Shown here: positions 1 to 12,800 of the stretch, piece after piece
Position numbering within the stretch: the first letter of the stretch is position 1
Layout: the number at the start of each line of letters is the position of its first letter
DNA from: Cucumis sativus
Taxonomy: Eukaryota; Streptophyta; Magnoliopsida; Cucurbitales; Cucurbitaceae
Direction: 5' to 3'
NCBI RefSeq assembly: GCF_000004075.3
Contig: NC_026657.2
Coordinates: 31,342,408 to 31,406,407 of the forward strand
Length of the DNA stretch: 64,000 nt
Translations under genes and position numbers: made by a program
The notes under the pieces: generated by a model
The model's database searches: none
Told to the model about the DNA's origin: nothing
The model's input: the letters and a program-made list of their open reading frames with translations, nothing else

Positions 1-3000
1 CGACGCATCCCATTGCTCGAGGTTACTGTTTTTGTCAGCCAACTTAATGTTTTGATAATTTTGATAATTTCATATTATCCAAGGGTCTTATTGAATTTTT
101 TTCTCAAACTTGGGTATGGATTGAGATTTGAAAAGAAAGCAAAAACTTTATAGTGATAACTGGTAACGTTTTAGAAAGCCTAGTCTAAGAAGCACATACA
201 CTGACATGCGACATGAATACGACATAGCACCAATACGTTGACACATCAATTTCCACAAAAGTAGGACACGCTATTATTATATTATTATACATTTTTTTTT
301 ACAAAAATAAATATATGTATGCATAGTTTGACATATTGTGAAATATTACCTTTGAACATCGAAATAACAACTAATATGAAAAAAGGGAAATATTTAACCA
401 ATGAAAGATAAAAACAGAAGGGAAAAGAAAATAGAAACGGGAAAAAAAGAAAGAAAGAATAGCAGGAAAGAAATTTGCCAACAGGGTCTCTTGAAGTTGC
501 CACCATTGACGAGGTGTGTGTTCTTTTTAAATGTAATTTTTACTGGTAGATCATGGGCTAACTCTTGAGGGTGAAGTGTGTTAATGCAGAGAAATTGTGT
601 CAAAAGTGAATTTTTATGGACTGCAATAGTGGGTGTTGTTTCACACACACATATATGATATATATAATTTACACCTAGGTTCCTTGATTGATGTAATAAG
701 TAGAATAAAATAGTTAGTTATCCTAACTCCATAACCATTTTAACTGTTTTGTAACAACTCCCCATAAGGGCCATAACTACCTTGTAACAAACTCATTCAA
801 GCCTCTTAATAAATACCCCATCTCTTAGCCTTTGATGGGCAAATAATTCATTTGGAGAAATAATCCCTACTTTGAATTACATCAAAGTGGTATCAGAGCA
901 GCCCCGATCTTTTGGGACGGATGGCTGGCTGGAGAGGAATAAACCCAGCTGCGGGGGACGGCCGTGTGGAAGAAGAAGCGGAAGATGACCTAACGATCAA
1001 AAAATAGTTTGGGACATAACAAGAAGGCGACAATATAAATAAATGACCCAACGATCCAATTAAACCCATTTTTCAAAAAATCAATGTTCATTGGGGAAAA
1101 TGACTCAACATGTAGATCAACCTTCAATTTATTTGCAAGGGTCCAAGAACATATTGGTTTCATGTACAGAAGAAAAAACAAAGAAATCACGGTTGGAAAT
1201 TTTTCAAATAGAAAATCATGAAGATAAAATTGAAGAGCAAGAATTTGAAAATGTTGGCTTGGAAGTGGTCACAAGTGAAGAAAAATCCAACAAAGAAGAT
1301 GAAAAAGAAGTATCAAACACCGAGCAAAAAAGATCAACGACACATTGGTTGCAGTGAAAATGAATCTTCAAACCGTCAAAGAACTTGAAGCGAATAATAA
1401 AGAAAATATGATTCTTGAAGGATTTTCTTCGAAAGTTAATTTTTTTGAAATTGATTCTTTGAAGATGACTTTATGTGAGATTCTAGGGAACATTTTTTTC
1501 AAGTTTACGGCCGATGGAGAGATTCATCTTTTAGTGGCCATATTTGATTTTTTGTCTCGATTTTATCCCTTCGATCACAATATTTTTGTCCAAAACGTAG
1601 GAGGTTGGTTTGGTCATACTCCGTTGCGCCGGATGGATTTATGCTTTCATGGCAAACTCGAGACGAGTTTGATGCTGGGGTGGAATGATGTAATAAGTAG
1701 AATAAGATAGTTATCCTATCTCCATAACCATTTTAACTGTTTTGTAACAACTCCCCCATAACTACCTTGTAACAAACTCATTCAAGCCTCTTAATAAATA
1801 CCCCATCTCTTAGCCTTTGATGGACAGAGAATTCATTTGGAGAAATAATCCCTACTTTGAATTACATCATTGACACCCAAACGTTGTAGGGTCAAGCGGG
1901 CTGTCCCATGAGATTAGTCGAGGTGCGCGTATGATCCGGACACTCACGATTTTTTTTTTTTTTTAAATACACACCCACCCCACCCACACCCACACACATA
2001 TATACATACATACATATATAATTTGAATATGGGGTGTCCTTGGCAAGTCGGAAAGTGAAAAAATAATAGAGAGGCCAGTTGGCTTGTCAAAGCGTGTCAT
2101 CAGACACGTGTCTGACATCAACACTTGGCCATTTTAGGTGAGTTGGTGCTTGTGCTTTATCGAAGCTTGATCGTAGAGGAACATGAGAGAGTTTGTTTTT
2201 TTTTTCTTTGAATGTGCAAGATAGGAGAAGGTACCTAGGAGGCCACTAATTTGTTTTTTCTCCAAGATCCTTTTGTAATTTGATCAGATGTTTGATTCAC
2301 GTTCACTTCTACTCTATTTTTTTTGTGGGCAAGAAACTAAACTTTTAATTGATAAAGAATGAAAAGAAATGTGAATCAAACTTTGTTAATATGGATTTCT
2401 TTGGTCGAGGGGACATTCCTTTGTTCTTTTCATATTTTTATTAAGAAGTTTGTGTTTGTGTGCTATTTATATCTTTATATCTTTATTTTAATTTTTACCA
2501 AAAACATTTATTCTTTTTATCCTCGTTGTTCATACTTGCATGCAGGCCTTTTGGTTGTCTCTTCTCGCGATGATCATCCTATCAACAAATTATCTGACCT
2601 ATTTAACACAAGCAAATTGCCTTCTCTTCTAAATGATGGTACCATGGACCCGAAGATTATGAAACACTATTTGTTGTTGCACGATAATCAAGATGGCTCT
2701 TCAGAGAAGTACTTTTGTTCTTTTCCTTATTCTAAGGAGAATTTTTTTCATACATACTTGCAATTCAATCATTTTGAATATTTCAGCATGGTATATACCT
2801 ACAATCGTGATTTTGATTTGTTATCTAGTCAATAAATTTAGTAAAATTTGAGCTATTCAATTCTTTACCCTTGTTTGTGTTAGGAACCAAGGTAGTACGG
2901 GCTACCTTTGTCCCACATTGGTTAGAATGTGATGACCAATGTGGTACTCAAGTGGCTTGGCTCTCCTACCCTATTGACTGACTTTTGGGGTGTAGTTCTC

Positions 3001-6000
3001 CAAGGTGTTTAAGTACCTAACAATGGTGTCAGAGTTGGTTGTTGATGTTTTCGAGTGGAGTAGGTGGAAGGTTCTAATCAGGTGTGGTCAAGTGAAGCAC
3101 AATCAGAGTAATTGATAGGATATCGGCTTTTTGGGGATGGGGATGGGTATGGGAACCAAGGTAGTATGGGCTACCTTTGTCCCACGTTGGTTAAAACGAG
3201 ATGACCAATGTGGTACTTAAGTGCTTGGCTCTTCCATTCCCATGACTGGCTTTTGAGGTGTGGTTCTCCAAGGTGCTTTTTTTTTTGGAGAATTGGTTCT
3301 CCGAGGTGCTTTTTTTTTTTGGAGAATTGGTTCTCCAAGGTGCTTAAGTACCTAACAGTTTGCTGGTAGTTTGAGTAGTTAACTGTATGGGACTTTTTTT
3401 AATGTTCTTTCACCAGTTTGCTGTAATATTTATCAACAACTGTACTGATTGGTTTGCTAAGATGGTTGCCTATTTGTTAATTAGATGAGATATTTATATT
3501 TACTATTATTTTTTTAGTACAACAATTGTGAGGATGAGAGATTGAACCTCCAACCCCTTGGGTGGAAGGCCATGCCAATTAATGTTGAGCTCACTTCGAC
3601 TATAGTTAACTAATTTATAGGTCATAACTAAATAGGATGCTTTGTCCTTCGTAAATCTCAACTCTGTAATATATAATTGGATTGCCAACATGAGTTTAGC
3701 TTAACTGGCATCTTTATGTTCCCGGGGACAAGAGGTCCTGTGTTTAAACCCCCCACCCCCAAGTTGTACTTAAAAAGTACTTTAAAAAAAAATAAAAAAA
3801 ATAAAAATAAATATATATATATATATAATAGAATCGTAGTATTATTTGAGAGATAGATTCACATTTTGAATTCATTATTTTTTAGTTATTGATTTTATCT
3901 TTGCAATTTTTTCTAAGAGATAGATGAATGTGATTGTAATTTTATCTCATCTTTAGGGCAAGTAAAATGCTAGCTGAAATGAGGAGTACGTTTGGTTCAA
4001 ATGACTGCCAATTACTTTGCATCAATTCTTCTCATGATGGACACATTGAACGTCAAGATGATCCTTGGAGTTTGTTCGTAAGTCACTCAATGCATTCTTA
4101 TTTAACTTGGTGAATCTTTTGACATAACTTAGTTAATACTGTTCTTCAAAATGTAATTGATGAAGAATTGGTAAAATCTGGCCTGTAACTTCACATTCTT
4201 GATATTCTTGTGTAACAGAAGCCTGATGCTTCAATTGGTAAGCAACTTGGCTGCTTTCTTAGCAATGAGGATCTAATTGAGGTAAATTGCTGTTATCAGT
4301 AGAAGTATTTGCTATATTCTTTCATGGCACAGTGTATATATGCTTTTGTTGGGAGGTGACTTTCTCTGTCGCTTGTGGGACAGATAAGAGAGTTAATGCA
4401 AGAATTGTCGTCAAAACATATCATTCCCTATATGGAGCAAAAAATACGAGAATTAAACCAGCAGGTATTTTGGCTTTCTAATTTCGAGAAGTTCTGTGCA
4501 AAGATGCAGTTTCAGATTTGCCTTTTACTTTTCCATGATTAGGTGTCTGCTACGAGGAAAGGTTTCAGAAATCAGATTAAAAACTTATGGTGGAGAAAGG
4601 GGAAAGATGACGCAGTAGATTCTCCAAATGGCCCAACGTAGATGTCTCATTTGTTTACTTTCTTGGCCTTCGTTTTCTCCTTTGTATTCATAAATTTTTA
4701 TTTTTGCATTGAAGGTATACCTATAACTCCATTGAGTCTCAGATTAGAGTATTGGGTGATTATGCCTTCTTGTTGCGGGATTATGAACTTGCATTGTCCA
4801 ATTATCGCTTGATTTCAACTGATTACAAACTCGATAAAGCTTGGAAACGCTATGCTGGTGTCCAGGTAGCTCCAAGTCTTTGATGTTACTGTTGTTTTTT
4901 ACCTTATACTTCTACAATCCTGTGCCCTAGAAGATTTCAGCAAGACTTCGAGGGCACATGATTGTATTTCTAAATCAAGCTTGAAGCAGCTCGGCTGGTT
5001 ACCTTTTCTTGGTGTTTTCCGTTGCATTCATTTCTGAAGCCATTTGTAATTAAGATTTTAGCTAATTTGGGGCTCCTTGTTGAAAGTTTTTTCTCTTTGC
5101 TTTGAATTTTCTTCTCCTTGTTTGCTCGGGTTCTAGAGGGTCTTGTCCAGCTCGTTGAAGTTTTATTATGTTCTCTCTTGTTTCGGTTTATGTTGTATCT
5201 TTTCTTTTAGTCCTTTTTGCTCTTGGTATATGTCTCTTGTATATTTTATTTAATAAAGTGGCTCATTTCTGTTTTAAAAAAGCCACTTTCTCCAGTACAT
5301 TACTGACTTTGAGTATTTTTTAATGGTGAGCAACCTTGTTTTGGTATTTATTTATTTTTTTCCCTAGATTATTAGGTATACAACATCTCAACATTAAAGT
5401 TAAGGAATGATTTTTTGTGTAGTACAATTTGCATATTTGGTCAGTTTGTTTCAAAAATGTTTTGAGTTTTGTGAGCATCTTTGTGTCCACTTTTTGCTTC
5501 ATTAAATTGTTAAATTCTGTTGTTTCTGGCACATATAACATGAGCCATATGTGCCAACTGCCAATTATGTCCATAAGCAAAAGAAAGAGGTTGGCTACAT
5601 GCTGTGGCTTTTGATTCCACTTTTAATTAGCAACCAACAAGTTTCCTGGTAGCGTGATTTGATGCTTCTTTGTGGACATCAACCATTTGGCCTTTTTGTA
5701 ATTATAGTCTTAGTTTGATTTTGTTGAAATGAAGACCTTATTTTTTGGGTTCTTGGACTCCCTTTTTTATGAGCTTTATTTATGCCCGTCTCTAAGATGA
5801 GCTTTATTGTGTTGGTGCTCTCATTGCTCCTCTTTGGATCTGCACTCAAGGCTTGAATCTCACATTGATGATATTTTGTATGCATTTTGTGATTTTAGGC
5901 ATGGATTCGGTCACTGATGCTTGATTATTGAGGGTTTTATTGACTATTATATCGAAAGTAGAGGAGATGGTTTTTGATGTCAAGTATTAGGTTTTATTAG

Positions 6001-6780
6001 ATATTGGTGGTTTGTATTCACAAACTTCCTCTGTGAGTGAAAAAAGAAAAAAGAAGATAGCGATACAACCACCCAAAGAGTGGAAAACATGCTCTCCAAA
6101 CCTAAAGAAAAATATGTCCTCCCATAAATTTGCTCAACTTGTCCACTATCATCAAGATGGTGTCAAATTTTCTCATAAAAGAAATGAAGTTTTGTTATAA
6201 TGTGCTATTGTCTGTTCCAGAGTTATTCTGCGCTTTTCCCTGGACCATGTTCTGTATGGTTCCTCTGTTTTAGTTTTTCTTTATTCATTTATTTTTTACT
6301 CATATTGTGTTCACGATCATAACTTACATTTATTTATTTGTTTGTTTTTTTCTTTTGCAGGAGATGATGGGGCTTGCGTACTTTTTACTGGATCAATCAA
6401 GAAAGGAAGCTGAGTATTGCATGGAAAATGCCTTCAATACTTATTTGGTACGAGTATTTCTTCTGATATTTCTTTTCTTGACGTTTTCTTTAATATGAAA
6501 GCTTTCTTGCTGCTTATTTTCTGTGAGAAAATTTTAAGTTACCCATATAATCTCCTGTTTGAGATGAAGTGTAAGTTCATTGCAAATATATGCCCTTTTA
6601 TCTCTCTATGAATTAGATCCATCGTCCTTTTACATTTAAAAACTACTAGCAGACGTAGGTGAAAACTGAAACTGGAAATTCTAAAGAATATTTTGTCCAT
6701 CAATACAAAAGAAGACGCATTCAAGGATTGTATGTATCCTACCATAAACTATCAACTAATTAGAATATATATCATTTACT

Positions 6781-6839
<59 letters not shown>

Positions 6840-9800
6840 GTTTTCTGTTAAGTTATCATAATGACAACACATAAAAACTATCTTCTTTTGAATTATCATA
6901 GAACCAACTTATTTAATTAACCTTCTGCAGCCTTACACATGAAAGTTGTCATTAGTACAGATATCTTAGCTTTCCAAATATCTCTGAGGAAATGGGACTG
7001 ATAAGTAGGATGATACTTGAATAACTATGTTAATGCTATTTGTTTGGTTGATGTTGGTAATAAGCTTTGTATTCATTGTATTTTTTAGGTCTATAAAATT
7101 TGTAATAGTTAATTGAAGTTATATCCATGCAGAAAATGGGCCCATCTGGTCACCTAAATGCAACACGCTGTGGTCTTTGGTCAGCAGAGATGTTGAAGGC
7201 AAGAGAACAGTACAGAGAGGCTGCTGCTGTCTATTTCCGTATATGTAATGAGGTAGGGTGTAAGTACCTTGATACCAATCTCAAAGATATTGCTGATTAT
7301 AAGCCTTTTCTTTCTTTTTCCTTTTAAAATTCATAGGAACCTTTACATTCAGCTGTCATGCTTGAGCAAGCATCTTATTGTTACCTGTTATCCAAACCTC
7401 CTTTGATACGCAAATATGGATTTCATCTCGTTCTCTCTGGTGATCGTTACAAAAGAATGGACCAAGTACGTATATTTAATTATCCAAATATTTAACAAGC
7501 AACATGGATTGATTAATGTTTCAAAGGTTTATTAAGTGACTGACTGGCATGTCTTTTCAGATTAATCATGCAATTCGTACATATAGAAATGCGATTGCCG
7601 TTTTTAAAGGAACTGAGTGGAGCCACATCAAAGATCATGTACATTTCCACATTGGACAGTGAGTTCATTTTTTAAAAACTCTGAAATATATTTTAGTGTA
7701 ATTCTAACGAAGCTATATTTTGCTTGGGTGTCTCCACTGATATTATGACATGTATCAAGTATAAGATTTCTTATGTAATATTATCTCTTATAGGTGGTAT
7801 GCTTCTCTTGGTCTATATGATGTTGCTGTTACTCAAATGTTGGAAATTCTTGACTGTAATCATCAGTCAAAGGCAACACAGGAATTGTTCTTGAAGGATT
7901 TTCTGAAAATTATTCAGGTGCCTCCTTGTGCTAGTTATTTTATTTATCTCCGAGCTATTATTGATTTCTCAGTCTTTATCGGCAGTGTTTGCAGTTTTTG
8001 GAACTCATTGTGCTATACTACATGTATGCAAGGTGTATTGATCATTAAAGTTGGATTGATGTCATTAAGCTATTAAGCTATTCATATCTATGTTTTGAGT
8101 TGCTTCATGATCCATGCTTCCTGAGAATGACTTTTTGATAGTTCCTTTCTTAGTTTTATAGGATACAGGCGTTTAAACAGTTATGCTGGTCTACGCAGAC
8201 TTCTTGAATGTGGTCATGACATGACTTAGTGCCATTCAGGCGTTTAAACAATTTGAATGTGGTCTACACAGACTTCTTGAATGTGGTCATGACTTAGGGC
8301 CACTCAGGCGTTTAAACAATTTGAATGTGGTCTTGAATGTGACACAAACGTTTTTTTAAAAAAAGCAGTTCTCCCTCTTTTCAAATTTTCCAATTTTAAA
8401 TTTAGTGGACCAGTGGCTTTACATTTGACAATTTCTAACTACAATGATCATTTCGACTCTGTTGCTTCCAGTTATTGAATTGATTTTTCAAAACTGATTT
8501 TATCTTGCAGAAAGCAGGAAAGACAGTCAAGGTGTTAAAACTACCATTGCCCAAGATCAACATTTCATCATTAAAGGTTATCTTTGAAGATCATCGAACA
8601 TATGCATCAACTACAGCTGTAAGTGTAATTTTGCCGTTAGTTTTTGGATATGGAAACTTCCTTAAAACAAGTTTCTCAGTCTGCCTCTTTATCTCACTCC
8701 TTCCATTTCCTTGCAATTCCATTTGAACATTAATGCTCTTTCTCGCTCAAACAGGGCATAATGAAAAATTTACTGTTAACGATAGTCTTGTTGATTGGTA
8801 TACTCCCATTATTTTTGTCTCTTTTGAGAAAACAAGAGTCCCACTAAGGTTAATGGAAGTGCAAGATGTCATTGATGATTCTTGTGGCTTATGCAATTGT
8901 CTCTTTTGCCTAGTTGATTGATATCTTCCGAAATATTGCAGGCTAATGTTCGAGAAAGTTTATGGCGGTCGTTAGAGGAAGACATGATTCCATCATTATC
9001 CTCTGGGAGGACAAATTGGTTGGAATTACAGTCAAAGATTATGTCGAAAAAGTTTAAAGAATCAAGTATTTGCGTTGCAGGAGGTATCGAGTAGTACATA
9101 TCCACCTTGATAATCATGGGAAATCATGTTACTGTAATAACACCGTTTTCCAAAACTCCAGCTATTGTTTGACATCACATGCAAGATATGATCTCATCAT
9201 GTCTCATTAATAGAATGAAAAATGTTTGTCGTTTTAAAAAATACCATAGCTTTTGTCTTGCATAAGATGAAAGAAAAAGAAATCATGAATTGCCATTAAG
9301 AGAGTTCTTTGAATCAGAATCCATGGTATGTGTACTCACCATGGTGTGAAATGTCAGACAATATTGATGTGCCCATCGGCATCTCAGTATCTCCACATTA
9401 TTAACAATGATATGTAAGGGAATAAATGATCTCCCTGAAAGGTGAAAATATATGCATCTGCAACCAGCTACTCTAGAGGGATCTGGGGCTAGCCTTTTCA
9501 AACATTTGGTAACTGCAGTGTTGCAGGAAGGCTAATGATTTCTGATACAGATACAAAGATACAAAGATAGAAATGTGATGGACTTAAACTTATCCTTTTT
9601 TCTGGACATCTTGAAACAGAGAAATTAGTGAATTTTTAAGTTCTGGATTATTCTTTTATATTGGCCTTTATGTTCATGCAAGTAATTGTTCACTTATCTG
9701 ATTCTGTCAAATCTTTGAGAATATTAGAGTATGCTACTGGCTGGACAAAGCTGTCATTTTTTGCATTTTTATTTTTATTTTTTTTTATAAGAAACAAATA

Positions 9801-12800
9801 TATTCAAATGGACAAAAAAAAAAAAAAAACAGCCTAAGAGCAAGGGATGAGGGGATCCTCCCGAAGAAAAACTAGCAGATAAGAGTCTTTCAATTGTTGA
9901 AAATCATAGAAAGGGTGTAATTACAAAAGTCTTTTCCTGCGTTTTTAAACAAATAAAATTTTTAGTCACCAGTGTAGCCATGATTATAGCAAGAAAACTT
10001 GGCTTGATATCTATTCACACCTCACTTTCTTTGGGAAATGGAAACAAGCATTAAGATAATGAAATGAGACTAATGCTCAAAGTACAAAGAGAGATACAAT
10101 ACTACAAAGAGCTAAATAATAGTTGCTTCTGCACACTTCACTTATTTTAAATAATCTTTGCTTTCTGGAACACGCCACTGAATTCTATGTTAATTAACTG
10201 TTCTCTTTAATAGTGTTTACGCAGCGTCTTTGTTGTAATATAGTCAGTTATATGGTCAAGACATGATTGAATCATCAGATATTAGCTATTATGCGATGCA
10301 TTTTTATAGTATCCGAAACAAACAAACTTTATAGCAGATCTTTATGTGGTGATGCATGACCTTGTGTTTTCTTTTTTTGTTTGTTTTGCAGAACCAGTGA
10401 AAGTGGACATTGTATTTAAAAACCCTCTTCAAATCCCTATTTCCATCTCTAGCGTTTCCCTGATATGTGATCTTTCTTCAAAATCTGATGAAACTGAATC
10501 TGGTACTTCAATTCTTCCCTGTTTTGGAATTTGGATATTCATTTTTTTAAAAAAACTTTTTCTAAAATAGGAGAATGAGTGTCACTGATGGTACAGGTAC
10601 AAATAACATAATTGGTGGTGTCCAGAAAAATACCGAATTCAAGTGGTCATCTGATTGGTTTGTGTGTTTTAATACATTTTGATTTTAATTATATTAAGTC
10701 GTTGCACAAGCCATTGAAAAAAGAAAAAAAAGGCCATTGCACTTTTGCACCTGATCTTGATATATTTAGAATATTATTTTTTTCCTCATTCCAGGGACAT
10801 GGGATCTGACAATACCTCGTATACTTTGTCTGAAGTTCACCTCTCTTTAGAAGAGAATGAAGAAAAAGTTGTAAGTGTTTTTTTTTTGTGCCCTATCATC
10901 AAACAAAATAGAAGAAAATAAGAATAATTTGGTCCTTATTATTTTAGCTCTTGTGATTCAGTCTGCAGAGATCACTTGTGTATTGCCTGCATTGAGAAGA
11001 CATCTTTTTTGCACTTCAGCTAGCCTTACATAACATGACTGACCTTAGATTTTTGGGTGTTCAGATAATTTTTAATGTCTCATGGCCACCATAAGTTTGA
11101 ACTTATGTTCTATATTCTTGATTTTTATTTTATTATTCTGTCATTTTCTCCAACTAGTTTGTTACTACGTGCGTTGCATTTGTGAAACTTAAAAGAGAGA
11201 ACTGATCGACTTTAGAATTTCCTCCACTTGCCAACTAAGTGTCAGTAATTGCACGTGTTTGTATTTTTTTTTTTTTTTTTTACATTTTTATCCCAACAGT
11301 ACTTTACATAGAAAAATCCTACCAGTCTCAGTGAATGATTACTTTAGTCTTAACTCATAAAGCTAGGTTATGCATCGGTAGTTGACATATAGTTAATGTT
11401 TTCTTATTGTAATTGCTGACATCTCAGAATTTATAATAACGATTCTAATTTTGCAGGTGCAACTGACAGTTACTCCCAAAATAGAAGGCATCCTACAAAT
11501 TGTTGGTATTAGATGGAAACTGTCAGATTCTGTCTTGGGTTTTCACAATTTTATTGACAATCCAGGACAGAAGAATATTGCCAAGGGGAGACAGAAAGCT
11601 AAGTGTTCTCTTGCTGATAACCTGAAGTTTGTAGTGATCAAGGTGCATATCTTCTTCTTAGCGTCTGAAATCATCTTGCCTGTTTGTTTTTAGGATTTTG
11701 GAATTGCAGATTAAGCTGTTACTACCTTTTGCTTACACCTATATTCTTGACATCCAGAGTCTACCAAAGCTTGAGGGTAGCATTCTGTCACTTCCTCAAG
11801 TGGCATATGCTGGAGATTTACAGCGCCCTGTTCTTGAACTAAAAAATCAATCCAAGTTTTCTGTAAAGGTATGACAGTTGCATCTTGGATATTCTTCACA
11901 CACCGAGTTACTTGACCTGTAAAATTTTTAATTCAGTCAATCAATATCTGGTTAACCTTAAAGAAGTCTTGAAGTTTTGACATCTATGCTCCAAGTAGGG
12001 GGATACTTACAACTTTTCATAAAAAAGACTGTCCAACTAGTACCTCTATATATGTCTGGCAAAAATGTTTCTGTGTGTGCATGTATCTTTCTTGTTGTTG
12101 TTCTTTTTTTCTTCTAATTTAAAATTACTATTATTGTTGTTTACTTTATTTATTTTTGGTGTTTGTGGAAAGAGGCATATATGTTTTAAGCTTGTGATTA
12201 ATGTTGAAGTACTCTTACTTAACCATCCAGTAACTAAATTCTGGCAGAATTTGAAAATGAAGATCAGTCAATCACGATTCTTAAAAATTGGGAACCAAGA
12301 AAGTACGAATAAAGACTTCCCTGCTTGCTTGGAGAAGCCAAATAATAGAGAACAGGGAGTACACCCCATCCCCAGCACAACACCAAATGACACATTTTTG
12401 TTTCCCCAGGTCAGTGTAAAAAACATTATTGTGGTGGCTTTCATTAACCAGTCTATAACAATAGCAAAGCTTTTCCGTACATCATACTTTTAGCTTGAGC
12501 ATCTTAAAAATTGATCCATAGATGGTTGAGGCATTGTTAAGTTAAAATTTTGAAGCAAAATTTCTTTTGGACAAATGTTCATGTAGGTTTTCATATGACC
12601 TCTTGCTTTTGGACAATCATGTAAATTTTAAGGTTGTTAAGATCAATACTATTCAAATTTTGGGATAGAGTTTTATCTATTATTATCGTCAGCCTAGATT
12701 ATGATTTTCTTAGATGTCAATTTCTTCTTTTTGTTGTAAATCTAGCTGGACAATTTTTTTTGTAGATGTTAATGTTTTTGTACTTTAAAAGACGATTTAC

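Larger units (their letters stand above)
177..2170. mobile_element. MITE-like dispersed repeat, copy 1, interrupted by nested insertions
   Basis: The two ends, about 177-400 and 2030-2170, resemble the two ends of an uninterrupted repeat at 14355-14910. The left parts share an AAGAAG...ACACTGACA...CGACA tract followed by a GACATATTGTGAA...ATTACCT stretch. The right parts share a run like TTTTAGG.GAGT.TTGGTGCTTTAT. The ends are rich in GACAC/GTGTC motifs in inverted orientation, as in some Mutator-like MITEs, but the family is not identified. The middle of this copy is filled by a SINE fragment and a miniature LTR retrotransposon. All lies inside the first visible TRAPPC8 intron. Confidence 0.5.

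Noticed and set aside
1091..1710. Two short overlapping ORFs that might be a small host gene
   Set aside because: They lie wholly between the LTRs of a retroelement, and the second runs into the polypurine tract and 3' LTR. There is no domain and no independent gene signal.
2359..2545. ATG-started extension of the TRAPPC8 exon at 2546
   Set aside because: The extra 62 residues are hydrophobic, low-complexity intron translation; a good TGCAG acceptor precedes the conserved LLVVSS sequence.
4866..6360. A LINE relic or small gene in this TRAPPC8 intron
   Set aside because: Some stretches look like the 3' end of a transcript (TTTAATAAAGTGGC near 5250), but no reverse-transcriptase-like frame, tail or target duplication could be shown.
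8733..8921. Possible extra TRAPPC8 exon (GHNEKFTVND...)
   Set aside because: Joining 8618 directly to 8942 keeps the frame and gives the expected RTYASTTA-ANVRESLWRS; the intervening frame has no suitable paired splice sites.
9780..10120. LINE 3'-end fragments in a TRAPPC8 intron
   Set aside because: T-rich tract plus A-run with AAGAAACAAAT-like words is suggestive only; there are no defined ends and no coding match.
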